A DNA stretch of 17,425 bases from Scatosoma sp045652785 (GTDB taxonomy: Bacteria; Bacillota; Clostridia; Christensenellales; Borkfalkiaceae), in contig JAZOLF010000107.1 in the NCBI GenBank assembly GCA_045652785.1, forward strand, positions 1 through 17,425, written 5' to 3'. This document shows, in pieces, positions 1 through 6,713 of the stretch. The notes under the pieces were generated by a model. The model was not told where the DNA came from and made no database searches. It saw only the letters and a program-made list of their open reading frames with translations. Made by a program: the position numbers and the translations under genes. Position 1 is the first letter of the stretch. Each line of letters begins with the position of its first letter.

Positions 1-584
1 GTAAAGAAGGATTCCTTATCTACGTTCTTTGCCGCCGCACCGATTTCCGTACCGATCAAATCCGAACCGTAATAGAAACGAATCAAGTCGCTGCGGAACG
101 CATCCGCCAGGCGGCGTTTCAGTTCGTCGTTTACCGAGTCAATCACCATACAATTCGGGATCCCTTGCGTAAAAGCTTGGATATGTCCAGGTCCTACCCA
201 AACTGCGATATTTTGGGGATTGATTCCGCTTTCCACCAACACTTCGGAAAGGCGAGCGCCCGTGGAAATTTCGATACCCTTCATACAAAGTATGAAGGTT
301 TTGTCCTTGCCGCCGCAAGCAATAATTTTTTGGATAAACCCGCGCAAGCCCTGCGACGAGATCGAGATCACGATAACGTCCGCGTGCGACACCGCTTTTT
401 CGAGATCGGAAGTCAAACAAATACGTTCATCCAAAGTCACGTATTCGTTCTTCCCCGTGTCACGCAAAATCTGGTAGGAATAGTCGTCTTCGGGCCCCCA
501 CGAATATACTTCGTTGCCCTGTTGACAAAGATACCATGCAATAAACGAGCCCCAACGCCCGCATCCAAGTACGGATATTTTCAT
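1..584 (-). CDS. gpsA: NAD(P)-dependent glycerol-3-phosphate dehydrogenase, N-terminal part (cut by window edge)
   Basis: This enzyme interconverts dihydroxyacetone phosphate and sn-glycerol 3-phosphate in the cytosol, supplying the backbone for phospholipids. About 194 residues are visible out of a usual 330 or so. The protein begins MKISVLGCGRWGSF, a Rossmann GxGxxG nucleotide-binding loop, and has ILCMKGIE near residue 100 and WVGPGHIQAF near 131. Near the edge it has GSDLIGTEIGAAAKNV, which matches the conserved substrate-site segment with the catalytic lysine. The start ATG overlaps the recR stop as ATGA, so translation is probably coupled. It is the last gene visible in the mrnC-rlmB-sigH-dnaX-ybaB-recR operon. 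Right after KNV the reading goes DKESFFT instead of the usual hydrophobic and glycine-rich IAIAAG-like helix, so the final 20 or so bases may not be native gpsA sequence. Confidence 0.88.
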   Translation of the reverse strand, partial: MKISVLGCGRWGSFIAWYLCQQGNEVYSWGPEDDYSYQILRDTGKNEYVTLDERICLTSDLEKAVSHADVIVISISSQGLRGFIQKIIACGGKDKTFILCMKGIEISTGARLSEVLVESGINPQNIAVWVGPGHIQAFTQGIPNCMVIDSVNDELKRRLADAFRSDLIRFYYGSDLIGTEIGAAAKNVDKESFF

Positions 585-1174
585 AATTGATTTCTCTCCA
601 CAAACGCACGCGTCAAAGTGACGTCGTCCGTGTATTCGATTTCCGAACCGACAGGGATCCCGTGCGCCAAGCGGCTAACCGTAATTCCCAAAGGTTTGAT
701 CAGTTTTGCCAAGTACATCGCCGTAGCATCCCCCGAAACGTCAGGGTTTGTCGCCACGATTACTTCTTTTACGTCGCCTGCGCCCAAGCGAGCCAACAAC
801 TCGCGGATGCGAATGTCGTTCGGGCCAACGCCCGCCATCGGATCAATCGTACCATGTAAAACGTGGTACACTCCCTTAAATTCGTGCAACTTTTCAATCG
901 CCATCACGTCCTTAGGTTCTTTCACCACACAGATCACGCTGCCATCGCGCACACGGCAAATGCCGCAAACGTCTTCTTCGGTAAAATTGCCGCAAACGGA
1001 GCAATAGCGCACCTTGCGTTTTACGCCCAAAATTGCATCCGCAAATTCTTTGGCTTCCGCGTCCGTCATATCAATAATTTTGTAGGCGTAGCGTTGCGCC
1101 GTCTTTTTACCAACGCCAGGCAAGCGAGAAAACTCATTAATGAGTTTCCCGATGCTTTCAATCATGATTTCCAT
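581..1174 (-). CDS. recR: Recombination mediator protein RecR
   Basis: RecR acts with RecF and RecO to load RecA onto single-stranded DNA at gaps and stalled forks. The 197-residue length is normal. The N-terminal helix-hairpin-helix has SRLPGVGKKTAQRYA (residues 16-30). A C4 zinc finger uses C58, C61, C70 and C73. The Toprim domain begins at ICVVKEPKDV (81-90) and includes ATNPDVSGDATAMYLA (about 141-156). The C-terminal YTDDVTLTRA motif is present. The start is 3 bases after the ybaB stop and lacks a clear ribosome binding site, which suggests coupled translation; a second ATG at 1165 is a possible alternative. The neighbours dnaX and ybaB/ebfC upstream give the very conserved dnaX-ybaB-recR replication and repair cluster. 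Confidence 0.97.
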   Translation of the reverse strand: MEIMIESIGKLINEFSRLPGVGKKTAQRYAYKIIDMTDAEAKEFADAILGVKRKVRYCSVCGNFTEEDVCGICRVRDGSVICVVKEPKDVMAIEKLHEFKGVYHVLHGTIDPMAGVGPNDIRIRELLARLGAGDVKEVIVATNPDVSGDATAMYLAKLIKPLGITVSRLAHGIPVGSEIEYTDDVTLTRAFVERNQL

Positions 1175-1177
1175 GGA

Positions 1178-1510
1178 TTACAACAGCCCCCCAAGTCCGC
1201 CCATATTGCCGAACTTGCCCATCTTTTCTTCGTAAACCTTGTCTGCCTTTGCATAGCCGTCGTTAATCGCCGCCATAATCAAGTCTTCCAAAAGTTCAAT
1301 GTCTTCGGGATCTACAACGCTTTCGTCAAGTTCGATGCCGTTGATGATCTTTTTCGCGTTCATATACACCACAACCGCTTCGTTTGCCGCCGTGCCAACA
1401 ACTTCCCAGTCATCCAAGAGCGCCGCCGTCTTTTCCATCTCTTCTTGCATCTTCTTTGCTTGTTGCATCAAACCGTTCATGCCGCTGTTGCCGCCTTTAT
1501 ATCCTGCCAT
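1178..1510 (-). CDS. Nucleoid-associated protein, YbaB/EbfC family
   Basis: This small dimeric DNA-binding protein is associated with the nucleoid and is nearly always found between dnaX and recR. The 110 residues show the family layout: a glycine-rich N-terminus, an amphipathic helix MQQAKKMQEEMEKTAALLDD, a beta region VVGTAANEAVVVYMNAKK, a second helix PEDIELLEDLIMAAINDGYAKADKV in which LEDLI is a family hallmark, and a glycine-rich tail GNMGGLGGLL. An AAGGAG ribosome binding site lies 9 bases before the ATG and overlaps the dnaX stop codon, so the two genes are tightly packed. Its exact role is unsettled even in model species. Identity is certain from family and context. Confidence 0.95.
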   Translation of the reverse strand: MAGYKGGNSGMNGLMQQAKKMQEEMEKTAALLDDWEVVGTAANEAVVVYMNAKKIINGIELDESVVDPEDIELLEDLIMAAINDGYAKADKVYEEKMGKFGNMGGLGGLL

Positions 1511-1523
1511 AATTTCTTTCTCC

Positions 1524-3290
1524 TTATTTTACTTCTATTTTCGTCGAAGGAAAAGTTTCCTTCAACGCGTTAAAACTTTTCGTAAACGTGTCCGTTTGCT
1601 TGGATTTTAAGCGAACGTCAAATTGCCCTGCGCCGACCCCGATGAGTTCAAACGCCTGTGCTACCAACGCGTAGTGTTCGGGCTTTGTGATCGAGTTAAA
1701 CATCGTTTCGCTGTCGGTCGCGAGCACCAAAACCCCATCGTCGTAGAAAGGTTCGGCATCCATACACATAGTAAACAAAACGCCGTTTCTACCCGTCTTG
1801 CGCAAAGTACGAAGGAATAACCCGAAGGTCGATTTCGCATCCCCCGTGGGTGCTTTTTGTACGGGAGTATTTGCCGCCGCAGGCGCTTGTACAGGAGCAG
1901 GCGTGGCGGGCTTAACCGTTTCAACGGGCTTTGCGATCTCTACGGGCGCAACCGATTTTTTCGGCGGCGCGTACACGGGTTCATCGTCGTACACAGGCGG
2001 CGCATCATAGATGGGGGGAGCATCGTAAATAGGATACTCTTCCGCCGCAGGGGCTGCCTTTTCTTCCTGTTCTTTCTCTTTCACCGCAGACACGGGTGCC
2101 TGTTTTTGTGTTTTTTCGGTAGGTTGTGCCGCAACCATACCCGATTGAACCGCCTTTTCCAAAAGTTCGATACGGGCAAGCAACGCATCCGTATCCGTTT
2201 CCGTTTGCGGCATACTTGCCTTAAAAATTGCCCCTTCAAAAATCACCCTTGGAAGGATGGAATATTTCAATTCGCTTTCCGCTTTCGCGAAGATTTCCGT
2301 CGCGCGAAGGAGCATATACGGCTGCGCATTTTTTGCCACCGCCGCCAACTTCTCATAATCGGACTTCGGCATCGCAAGCAGGGCTTGCGCCCCCTTACAG
2401 GATTTCGCGATCGTGCATTCGTTTAAGAAATTGAGCACGTCTGAAACGAGCATCCCGACGCTCTTGCCCGACGATAAGAACTGTTCCGCAATTTCGATCG
2501 CCGCGCCCGTATTCCCCTGCAACATACTATCGCAAAGGGCGCACACGCCGTCAAAATCCGCGCTGCCTAAAACCGCCGTCACGTCCTTATAGGTGAGTTT
2601 CCCTTCCCCATACGAAACGCAGGTATCCGCAATCGAGAGCATATCACGAACACTCCCTGCGCCCGCGCGCGCAATCGCAGAGATGGCTTCCGCGTCGTAC
2701 TTCTTGCCGATGCTGTCGAAGACCATACGCAACCGCTCTTCCAAATCTGCCTGTGGAATAAGTTTAAAATCAAACCGCATACAACGGGATAAAATGGTGG
2801 ACGGAATTTTATGCGATTCTGTTGTCGCCAAAATGAATACCGCATGATGGGGGGGCTCTTCCAAGGTTTTGAGCAACGCGTTAAACGCCTGCATCGAGAG
2901 CATGTGGACTTCGTCCACAATATACACTTTATACTTCCCTGCCACAGGGGGATATTGCACCTTTTCCCGCAAATCACGCATTTCGTCCACGCCGTTGTTG
3001 GATGCCGCGTCGATTTCGTTAATGTCCAAATTTTCAGGGCGCGCCAACGCTTGACAAACCGCGCACTTCCCGCACGGCGAACCGTCTATGGGGTGTTCAC
3101 AGTTGATCGCTTGCGCAAAAATTTTCGCGATACTCGTTTTCCCCGTACCGCGCGGACCGCAAAACAGGTATGCATGCCCTACCCGTCCGCTCTCTATTTG
3201 GTTTTTGAGTACCGTAACGATGTGTTCTTGACGAACAACGTCCGAGAGTGTCTTCGGACGGAATGTGCGGTATAATGCCAAATGCGCCAT
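1524..3290 (-). CDS. dnaX: DNA polymerase III subunit gamma/tau (clamp loader ATPase)
   Basis: DnaX is the AAA+ motor of the clamp loader, which opens the sliding clamp and couples it to the replicase. Residues 1-370 hold the ATPase and collar: Walker A GPRGTGKT (45-52), a zinc site from C64, C73, C76 and C79, Walker B DEVH (126-129), and the sensor/arginine-finger motif SRC (168-170). Residues about 380-490 form a low-complexity linker rich in Pro, Ala, Glu and Lys, with tandem YDAPP/YDDEP units. The last 100 residues form a compact domain beginning STFGLFLRTLRK, as expected of the tau C-terminus. I saw no canonical slippery heptamer for a shorter gamma product. A good AAGGAG site precedes the ATG. 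sigH lies 64 bases upstream on the same strand. Confidence 0.97.
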   Translation of the reverse strand: MAHLALYRTFRPKTLSDVVRQEHIVTVLKNQIESGRVGHAYLFCGPRGTGKTSIAKIFAQAINCEHPIDGSPCGKCAVCQALARPENLDINEIDAASNNGVDEMRDLREKVQYPPVAGKYKVYIVDEVHMLSMQAFNALLKTLEEPPHHAVFILATTESHKIPSTILSRCMRFDFKLIPQADLEERLRMVFDSIGKKYDAEAISAIARAGAGSVRDMLSIADTCVSYGEGKLTYKDVTAVLGSADFDGVCALCDSMLQGNTGAAIEIAEQFLSSGKSVGMLVSDVLNFLNECTIAKSCKGAQALLAMPKSDYEKLAAVAKNAQPYMLLRATEIFAKAESELKYSILPRVIFEGAIFKASMPQTETDTDALLARIELLEKAVQSGMVAAQPTEKTQKQAPVSAVKEKEQEEKAAPAAEEYPIYDAPPIYDAPPVYDDEPVYAPPKKSVAPVEIAKPVETVKPATPAPVQAPAAANTPVQKAPTGDAKSTFGLFLRTLRKTGRNGVLFTMCMDAEPFYDDGVLVLATDSETMFNSITKPEHYALVAQAFELIGVGAGQFDVRLKSKQTDTFTKSFNALKETFPSTKIEVK

Positions 3291-3302
3291 AATTTCTCCT
3301 TA

Positions 3303-3318
3303 CACGGGCATCCGCCCG
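3303..3318 (-). promoter_or_regulatory. Short perfect hairpin between sigH and dnaX
   Basis: The 63-base gap between sigH and dnaX contains ACGGGC, a 4-base loop and GCCCGT. It would form a 6-bp GC-rich stem in the mRNA a few bases before the dnaX ribosome binding site. No U-tract follows, so it is not an intrinsic terminator. It could protect the downstream mRNA end or affect dnaX translation; this role is inference. Confidence 0.45.
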
Positions 3319-3354
3319 TCTTTCTAATCCTACGTTCTTTTACGCAACACGCCC

Positions 3355-3933
3355 TTACTTTTTCAGCAGTTTTTCGATCTTTTTCTTGCTGCGTTGCAGG
3401 GCGTTATCTACGCTCTTTTCGTTCTTTTTCGTGATTTCACAAATCTCCGAAGCACTCAAACCTTTCATATACAAAGCCAGCACACGGAACTCAAAGTCCG
3501 ATAAAACTTCGTTGATCTTGCGGAAAAGTTCTTCCCTGTTCTCACGGTCGATCATCTCTTCTAAGGGGTCGGAAACAGCGTATTCCCCGTCCACGTCGAA
3601 TAGGGAAACGTAGTTGTTCAGCGGCTTGTTTTTCAACCGCCCCGACGCCTTGACCGCATCTTGAATGCGGCGAGTGATGCAAAGGTGGGCAAAACTCTTA
3701 AACCGCATTGCGCCAAAGTCGTATTTCTCCACCGAGCGATACAGCGCGATCATCCCTTCTTGGATCAGGTCTTCGGTGTCACCGCCCGCCAAAAAGTAGC
3801 CGCGCACGATACTACGAACCTTGCCCGTGTACCTAAGCAATAGGGTTTCCATCGCTTGTTCATCCCCGTCGCGGGCCGCCTGTACCAACATTTCGTCGGA
3901 CACCTGCCCCGCAGTTTTTTTATCTTTTTCCAT
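3355..3933 (-). CDS. sigH: RNA polymerase sigma factor, sigma-H family
   Basis: This is an alternative sigma factor of the sigma-70 superfamily. In Bacillus and Clostridium, SigH directs transition-state and early sporulation genes. Region 2 spans about residues 30-100: LLLRYTGKVRSIVRGYF, then DTEDLIQEGMIALYRSVEKYD (core binding and -10 recognition), then SFAHLCITRRIQDAVKAS. PLNNYVSL (104-111) is typical of SigH proteins. Region 4 (about 140-190) has LSDFEFRVLALYMKGLSASEI and a helix-turn-helix ending KSVDNALQRSKKKIEKLL. The 192-residue length is slightly under the usual 210. Its ATG is 3 bases after the rlmB stop and no strong ribosome binding site is visible, so translation is probably coupled to rlmB. 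The order mrnC-rlmB-sigH is characteristic of Clostridia. Whether this organism sporulates cannot be told from the window. Confidence 0.9.
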   Translation of the reverse strand: MEKDKKTAGQVSDEMLVQAARDGDEQAMETLLLRYTGKVRSIVRGYFLAGGDTEDLIQEGMIALYRSVEKYDFGAMRFKSFAHLCITRRIQDAVKASGRLKNKPLNNYVSLFDVDGEYAVSDPLEEMIDRENREELFRKINEVLSDFEFRVLALYMKGLSASEICEITKKNEKSVDNALQRSKKKIEKLLKK

Positions 3934-3936
3934 ATC

Positions 3937-4662
3937 TTATAAGCGTTTTCTCAATACTTCGTAGGCGGCAATCCCCAACGCAACCGATGCGTTCAAGGAG
4001 TTTACTTTCCCCTGCAAAGGCAAGGACAGAACTTTGTCGCATTTTTCTTTGGTCAAGCGTTTTACGCCGCTATCTTCACCGCCGACAATGAGTGCCACGT
4101 TCCCCGAAAAATCTTCGGAGTAAATGTCTTCACCGCCCGCTTCCAACGCATACACCCAGTAGCCGCTCTTTTGGAGTTTTTCCACCACTTGGTTCAAATT
4201 CGCAACCCGTGCAACCTTCATGTGTTCCGCCGCGCCCGCCGAGATACGGATAACGCTTTCCGCCACAGGCGCACCGCCCGTTTTGGGGATCACAACGCCA
4301 TCCGCGCCCGCACATTCCGCCACACGGATAATACTACCCAAATTGTGCACGTCTTCAATCCCGTCGCAAAGGACGATAAAACCGCCCTTTTCGCTCTTCT
4401 TTGCGGCGATAATGTCGTCCAAATCAAAATATTCGTAATCGGTCGTAAACGCAATTACCCCTTGATGCCTACCCGTTTCGCTTTCCTTTTCGAGTACTTT
4501 TTTATCCACGAATTGCACACGAACGTTGCGTTTGCGGGCTTCCGCAAAGATCACGCCAAGCGAGCCTTGTGGCGAGCCGCCCGATTTTTCCATCAATAAT
4601 TTATCCACGTTTTTGCCCGTTTTTAACAATTCAATAACCGCGTTTCTTCCTTCCGTTTTCAT
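3937..4662 (-). CDS. rlmB: SpoU/TrmH-family rRNA 2'-O-methyltransferase (RlmB type)
   Basis: The family uses S-adenosylmethionine to methylate a ribose 2'-hydroxyl; RlmB acts on a guanosine in 23S rRNA. The N-terminal substrate-binding domain starts with EGRNAVIELL, and GRHQGVIAF near residue 64 is typical. The knotted SPOUT domain carries motif 1 VHNLGSIIRVA (105-115) with its catalytic arginine, motif 2 LIVGGEDSGV (191-200), and motif 3 LPLQGKVNSLNAS (214-226). SAGAAEH is also conserved. At 241 residues it is full length. An AGGAG site lies about 8 bases before the ATG. Position between mrnC and sigH supports RlmB over related TrmH paralogues, but the target nucleotide is not proven by sequence. 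Confidence 0.92.
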   Translation of the reverse strand: MKTEGRNAVIELLKTGKNVDKLLMEKSGGSPQGSLGVIFAEARKRNVRVQFVDKKVLEKESETGRHQGVIAFTTDYEYFDLDDIIAAKKSEKGGFIVLCDGIEDVHNLGSIIRVAECAGADGVVIPKTGGAPVAESVIRISAGAAEHMKVARVANLNQVVEKLQKSGYWVYALEAGGEDIYSEDFSGNVALIVGGEDSGVKRLTKEKCDKVLSLPLQGKVNSLNASVALGIAAYEVLRKRL

Positions 4663-4712
4663 ACCTGTTTTCTCCTAACTTTGCCGCCGATTTGCACCCT
4701 TTTTCTATCCTA

Positions 4713-5135
4713 TTAATGGCTGGGCTTGTACGGCTCTACCGATTTTTGCGTAGCAAATAAACTTTCATCCACCATCGAGAGCAGTTCGTTCAACCGCTCC
4801 TGTTTCCCCGTCAAATGCAAGTACCCGAGCACCGCTTCAAACCCTGTCGAGCGGTTATACGCCGCCGCGGATGCGTTCTTGCTCTTGGTTGCCTTTTTGG
4901 CGTTTCTGCCGCGCTTGAAAATTTCCGTTTCCGTTTCGTCGAGCATCGGCTCAATTTGTGCCAAAAATACACTTTGCCCTTCCGCGGACACAATTTTGGA
5001 CGCCGCGCGTTGATATTCCGACGCCTTGCCCTGCGACGAGCAAACCAACCGTTCCCGCACGTACAGCGAATAAACGGCGTCACCCACGAACGCCAACACC
5101 ACGGGATTTAATTGTCTTGCCTGCGCGTCCGTCAT
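4713..5135 (-). CDS. mrnC: Mini-ribonuclease 3 (MrnC), 23S rRNA maturation
   Basis: Mini-III is a dimeric RNase III catalytic domain without a double-stranded RNA-binding domain; in Bacillus it trims the ends of 23S rRNA. From the ATG chosen here it has 140 residues. The first signature is VVLAFVGDAVYSLYVRERL (12-30), with the catalytic aspartate at D19. The second half has AYNRSTGFEAVLGYLHLTG (about 92-110), with the acidic residue E100. A GTG three codons upstream (5144) could also start it, but an AAGAAGG stretch lies too close to that GTG and is placed better for the ATG. It is the first gene of the operon, about 40 bases behind a strong promoter, followed by rlmB, another 23S rRNA enzyme. 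Confidence 0.94.
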   Translation of the reverse strand: MTDAQARQLNPVVLAFVGDAVYSLYVRERLVCSSQGKASEYQRAASKIVSAEGQSVFLAQIEPMLDETETEIFKRGRNAKKATKSKNASAAAYNRSTGFEAVLGYLHLTGKQERLNELLSMVDESLFATQKSVEPYKPSH

Positions 5136-5177
5136 CTTTGCCACCGCCTTCTTCGTAAAATTGCGCTCATATGAATT

Positions 5178-5208
5178 CCATTATAACATAATGGAAGTGG
5201 TTTTGCAA
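5178..5208 (-). promoter_or_regulatory. SigA-type promoter of the mrnC-rlmB-sigH-dnaX operon, with palindrome over the -10
   Basis: On the minus strand TTGCAA (5208-5203) is followed after 17 bases by TATAAT (5185-5180), with a TG one base upstream of the -10 (extended -10). It reads toward mrnC, with a predicted transcription start near 5173. A perfect inverted repeat, CCATTAT-AAC-ATAATGG (5178-5194), overlaps the -10 box. That could be a repressor operator or a chance consequence of the AT-rich box. No other convincing promoter was seen between mrnC and gpsA. Confidence 0.8.
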
Positions 5209-5225
5209 GCGTGTTTTTAAAATTC

Positions 5226-5936
5226 TTACGTCGCGGCAAGATTTTTAATCTCCGAAAGTACCCCTGACGCAATCGCATCTGCAAGCCGTCCGCAAAAATC
5301 AGGGTCGGCAAGCAAAGCATCATCTTTGGGGTTGGACAAAAATCCGCATTCGACGATCACGCTCGGGTGCGCAATTTTCAACATATAATAATCCCCCGCG
5401 GCGGCAACGCGCGGCTTTACACCCTGCTTTTCATACAGCCCATTCAACGACCTTTGGACGTTTTCGGCAAGCGACTGGCTTTGCGGATTGCTCTTTTCAT
5501 AAAAAACCTGCCCACCGCGCGACGAAGACGACGGGTAAAAGTTTTGGTGAATAGAGAGCACAAACGTAGGAGCAGCGCTCTCACAAATCGCCTTCCGCTT
5601 TTCCAGATCCCTGCGTTTAAAACCAGGCAAAGTTGTACCATACAGCCCGCAATCGGTTGACCGAGTCATCACCACGGAAAACCCCATATCCGTCAGCCTT
5701 TCCTTTACAAGGAAAGAAAGGGACAAATTGACGTCGCTTTCCTTGCGTTTCGTAAACACCCCGACCACACCGCCGTCAATACCGCCGTGCCCTGCGTCCA
5801 CCACAATTTTCATCTCGCTCATATTTGCCACCGCCGCAGGCGCATTCAAGGCCCGAAAGCACAGCCCAACCGCCAGCCCATAGCCGACTACAAGCGCCAA
5901 AAATATCCCAACCATTCTTCTTTTCATCTTTCTCAT
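5226..5936 (-). CDS. N-acetylmuramoyl-L-alanine amidase, CwlD-like (Amidase_3)
   Basis: This zinc amidase cleaves the bond between N-acetylmuramic acid and L-alanine in peptidoglycan. CwlD in spore formers prepares cortex muramic lactam. From the ATG at 5936 it has 236 residues, close to CwlD length. A basic start and one hydrophobic segment (about 8-28) put the catalytic part outside the membrane. Zinc ligands and catalytic residues are in order: DAGHGGIDGG with H50, KESDVNLS with E66, SIHQN with H120, and VIVECGFLSNPKDD with E186. There is no extra cell-wall-binding domain. The start is uncertain: ATGs also occur at 5927 and 5915, and a GTG at 6026 would add 30 residues unlike the family. 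A small hairpin covers the 5936 ATG. Assignment to CwlD rather than a housekeeping amidase rests on size and the nearby sigH. Confidence 0.87.
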   Translation of the reverse strand: MRKMKRRMVGIFLALVVGYGLAVGLCFRALNAPAAVANMSEMKIVVDAGHGGIDGGVVGVFTKRKESDVNLSLSFLVKERLTDMGFSVVMTRSTDCGLYGTTLPGFKRRDLEKRKAICESAAPTFVLSIHQNFYPSSSSRGGQVFYEKSNPQSQSLAENVQRSLNGLYEKQGVKPRVAAAGDYYMLKIAHPSVIVECGFLSNPKDDALLADPDFCGRLADAIASGVLSEIKNLAAT

Positions 5937-5949
5937 ACCACAAGGTATG
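5934..5949 (-). promoter_or_regulatory. Hairpin overlapping the likely cwlD-like start codon
   Basis: CATACC, a 4-base loop and GGTATG form a perfect 6-bp inverted repeat. On the minus-strand mRNA the 3' arm contains the ATG at 5936, so the start would be sequestered when the stem forms. This could lower translation or favour one of the downstream ATGs. The stem is short, so it may be chance. Confidence 0.35.
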
Positions 5950-6041
5950 CCCGTTCCAAGAAAAATATGTTTTGACAAAATGCTTTTTTCTTCGTCCTTT
6001 CTTCTTATTTTTCCCACGTTTTCCACCGTTATACTGACCGT

Positions 6042-6257
6042 ATGAAAGTACTTTTAGGTTTATTTTGGATGCTTATCTTATTATCCTTTTGCTGTGCGGT
6101 TGTCTTTACGGCAAAGTATTTTTTACGGCGGGAAAAGCGCAAACCGCCACCCGAGCCGCCCCCGTCGCCGCCACCCGAGCCTGTCTATTATATCGTGGAA
6201 AGGAAAGCCCGAAAGAAGAATGTCTATTCCACGCCCAAGAAAATCAAATTTGAATAA
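6042..6257 (+). CDS. Small single-pass membrane protein with proline-rich segment (unknown)
   Basis: I do not recognise this 71-residue protein. Residues 2-24 form a clear hydrophobic segment (LLGLFWMLILLSFCCAVVF). A basic stretch YFLRREKRK follows, then a polyproline block of PPPEP/PPPSP units (about 35-47), then a charged tail beginning VYYIVERKARKKNVY and ending in PKKIKFE. By the positive-inside rule the tail should be cytoplasmic. The tail looks selected rather than random, and the bidirectional terminator at 6290-6316 suits its 3' end. Against it, no ribosome binding site precedes the ATG and no full promoter was found. It diverges from the cwlD-like gene and faces rsfS. Confidence 0.6.
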   Translation: MKVLLGLFWMLILLSFCCAVVFTAKYFLRREKRKPPPEPPPSPPPEPVYYIVERKARKKNVYSTPKKIKFE

Positions 6258-6289
6258 GCACGTGCAATCCGCACCAAAAAGCGCAAATA

Positions 6290-6316
6290 AAAAAACACCC
6301 AAAACGGGTGTTTTTT
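6290..6316. terminator. Bidirectional intrinsic terminator
   Basis: AAAAAACACCC, a 5-base AAAAC loop and GGGTGTTTTTT form a perfect 11-bp stem flanked by A and T runs, so it can work on both strands. It ends the small plus-strand gene at 6257 and the minus-strand nadD-rsfS operon at 6345. Confidence 0.92.
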
Positions 6317-6344
6317 CATTCATTCCATACCTGTATAGGGGAAA

Positions 6345-6713
6345 TTAGTCTTCGTCAACGTATTTTTCCATATTTTCGCCGTCCGACCAAAGGCGTTCCA
6401 AATGGTAGAACAAACGGGTATCATCGTTAAAGATATGCACGATTACGTCGCCGTAGTCGATCACCGCCCATCTGCCGTCGCGCACGCCTTCCGCTCTCGT
6501 CGGCTCGATGCCGAGTTCCTTTTCTACCAACTCTTCCACTCTTTCACCCATCGCCTTGATTTGGGATGCGCTGCCCGCACTCGCGATTACGAAATAATCA
6601 CAAAGGGAAGTACGTTCACGCACGTACAAAGTGACGATATCTCTACCACGTTTTTCAGAAAGCGCCTTACACGCCGTCAACGCCAGTTGCTTGCTGTTTT
6701 TCATTTCTTCCAT
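6345..6713 (-). CDS. rsfS: Ribosomal silencing factor RsfS
   Basis: RsfS binds ribosomal protein L14 on the 50S subunit and blocks joining with 30S when nutrients are scarce. The 122 residues show the family pattern: GRDIVTLYVRERTSLCDYFVIASAGSASQIKAMGERV in the first half, EGVRDGRWAVIDYGDVIVHIFNDDTRLFYHLERLW in the second, and an acidic tail. A strong AAGGAG site lies 8 bases before the ATG at 6713. The start overlaps the end of the nadD-yqeK fusion by 13 bases, so the two are co-transcribed and probably translationally coupled. The terminator at 6290-6316 ends the operon. Clostridia often have a LytR-CpsA-Psr gene between nadD and rsfS; here there is none. Confidence 0.96.
   Translation of the reverse strand: MEEMKNSKQLALTACKALSEKRGRDIVTLYVRERTSLCDYFVIASAGSASQIKAMGERVEELVEKELGIEPTRAEGVRDGRWAVIDYGDVIVHIFNDDTRLFYHLERLWSDGENMEKYVDED

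Noticed and set aside
863..1573. A 236-codon plus-strand open frame over recR and ybaB
   Set aside because: It is an antisense shadow of two certain genes and shows no domain or ribosome binding site.
2090..2130. Programmed -1 frameshift site in dnaX (A-rich run on the minus strand)
   Set aside because: The run reads GAA AAA ACA in frame and does not form the X XXY YYZ slippery heptamer, so no gamma product is supported.
3291..3354. Signal recognition particle RNA gene next to dnaX, common in Bacillota
   Set aside because: The gap is only 64 bases and lacks the GGAA-tetraloop helix pattern.
5972..6035. Promoter made of TTGACA at 5972 and TATACT at 6030 for the microprotein gene
   Set aside because: The spacer is 52 bases, far from the 16-18 needed.
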